From the NCBI RefSeq assembly GCF_040802235.1, contig NC_133158.1:35840001-35904000 (forward strand): 64,000 nt of DNA, written 5' to 3'. The notes under the pieces are model-generated. The model saw nothing but the letters and a program-made list of their open reading frames with translations, was not told where the DNA came from and did not search any database. The DNA comes from Manis javanica (lineage: Eukaryota; Chordata; Mammalia; Pholidota; Manidae). The position numbers and the translations under genes were made by a program. Shown here one piece after another: positions 63,170 through 64,000 of the stretch (position 1 is the first letter of the stretch; every line of letters begins with the position of its first letter).

Positions 63170-64000
63170 GGAAGTTGGTTATACCATACACAAAAACTCA
63201 AATAGATTAAAGACCTAAATGTAAGAACTGAAACCATAAAACTGCTAGAAGAAAATAGAGGCATGAAACTCTCAAACATCAGCACTAGTAATTTTTTTTT
63301 TTGGATACATCTCCCAAACAAAAACAAAAATAAACAAGCAGGACTACAGCAAACTAAAAAGCTTCTGCACATTAAAGGAAACCGTCGATAAAATGAAAAG
63401 GCAGTCTACTATATGAAAGAACAGATTTGCAAACGTTGTATCTGATAAGGAGCTAATATCCAAAATACATAAAGAAATGCAATTCAACACCAAAAAAACA
63501 ATCTAATTAAAAAATGGGAAGAGGAGCTAAATAGACATTTTTCTAAAGAGGACATACAGATGGCCAATGGACACGAGAAGATCCTCCACATTGCTAATCA
63601 TCAGGGAAATGCAAATCAAAACCACAATGAAATTAACACCTCACACCAGTCAGAATGGCCACCATCCAAAAGACAAGTAACAAGTGTTAGCAAGGATGTA
63701 GAGAAAAGGGGACCCTCCCACACTGCTGGTAGGATTTCAAATTGGTACAGCCACTATGGAAAGCAGTATGAAGATTTCTCAAAAAACTAAAAATAGAAAT
63801 ACTGTATGACCCAGCAATTAAATTCTTGGAGCTAACCTGAAAAAAAAAACCAAAATCACTAACCCAAAAAGATATATGCATTGTTATGTTTCCTGTAACA
63901 TTATTTACAATAGTCAAAATATGAGAATGACCTAAATGTCCATTGGCAGATGAATGGATAAAGATGTGGTAAACACACACATGGAATCTTACTCAGCCAT
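63170..64000 (+). repeat. Old L1 ORF2 C-terminal region, truncated by window edge
   Basis: The text AGACCTAAATGTAAGAACTG, then AAGCAGGACTACAGCAAACT, and the late-ORF2 phrase GATGGCCAATGGACACGAG at 63559 identify the L1 ORF2 end. It carries several stops and runs to the end of the window. Confidence 0.85.

Overview
This is a nuclear genomic window from a placental mammal. It carries two convergent protein-coding genes with GT-AG introns, and introns filled with L1 LINEs, MIRs, hAT-type fossils and LTR fragments. I saw no Alu, B1/B2, BovB or carnivore tRNA-Lys SINE. The G-rich L1 3' ends and the retroviral env-derived retroelement resemble what I remember from pangolins (Manis). That species call is memory-based and unverified; 'laurasiatherian, possibly pangolin' is as far as I would go.

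Region 1 (1-7.94 kb, + strand) holds the last ten coding exons and 3' UTR of ACAD9, the mitochondrial flavoprotein dehydrogenase and complex I assembly factor. The exons join in phase to give the C-terminal 327 residues. Counted back from a 621-residue protein, the glutamate before GTN falls at position 426, the known catalytic base.

Region 2 (9.0-63.03 kb, - strand) holds ten exons of CFAP92 (KIAA1257), a cilia/flagella-associated protein. All ten are phase-compatible and encode 902 residues ending at a TAG at 9005-9007. Its N-terminal exons lie beyond the right edge. Three of the ten (57510-57656, 61715-61825, 62954-63029) were found by splice-site and phase matching. ACAD9 and CFAP92 meet tail to tail, with about 1.07 kb between the ACAD9 3' end and the CFAP92 stop.

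Region 3 is the repeat load inside the CFAP92 introns. There are two nearly full-length L1s on the + strand (28.45-34.45 kb, old; 41.41-47.76 kb, much younger), a dense graveyard of older L1 pieces (11.2-22.6, 26.1-28.4, 34.5-36.3, 38.8-41.4, 50.9-53.0, 58.2-59.5 and 63.2-64.0 kb), a solo class I LTR (24.73-25.15 kb), MaLR-like LTRs, MIR, MER5A and MER20 copies, and an HMGN2 processed pseudogene (about 59.54-60.64 kb).

The most unusual object is at 47.76-49.58 kb. It is a polyadenylated, L1-style retrocopy of an endogenous retrovirus env message, with decayed surface and transmembrane subunit remnants, a polypurine tract, and an LTR that stops at R and runs straight into a poly(A) tail. It lies between L1 3' ends. 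Apart from the two host genes, every long open frame I examined is repeat-derived or antisense noise.
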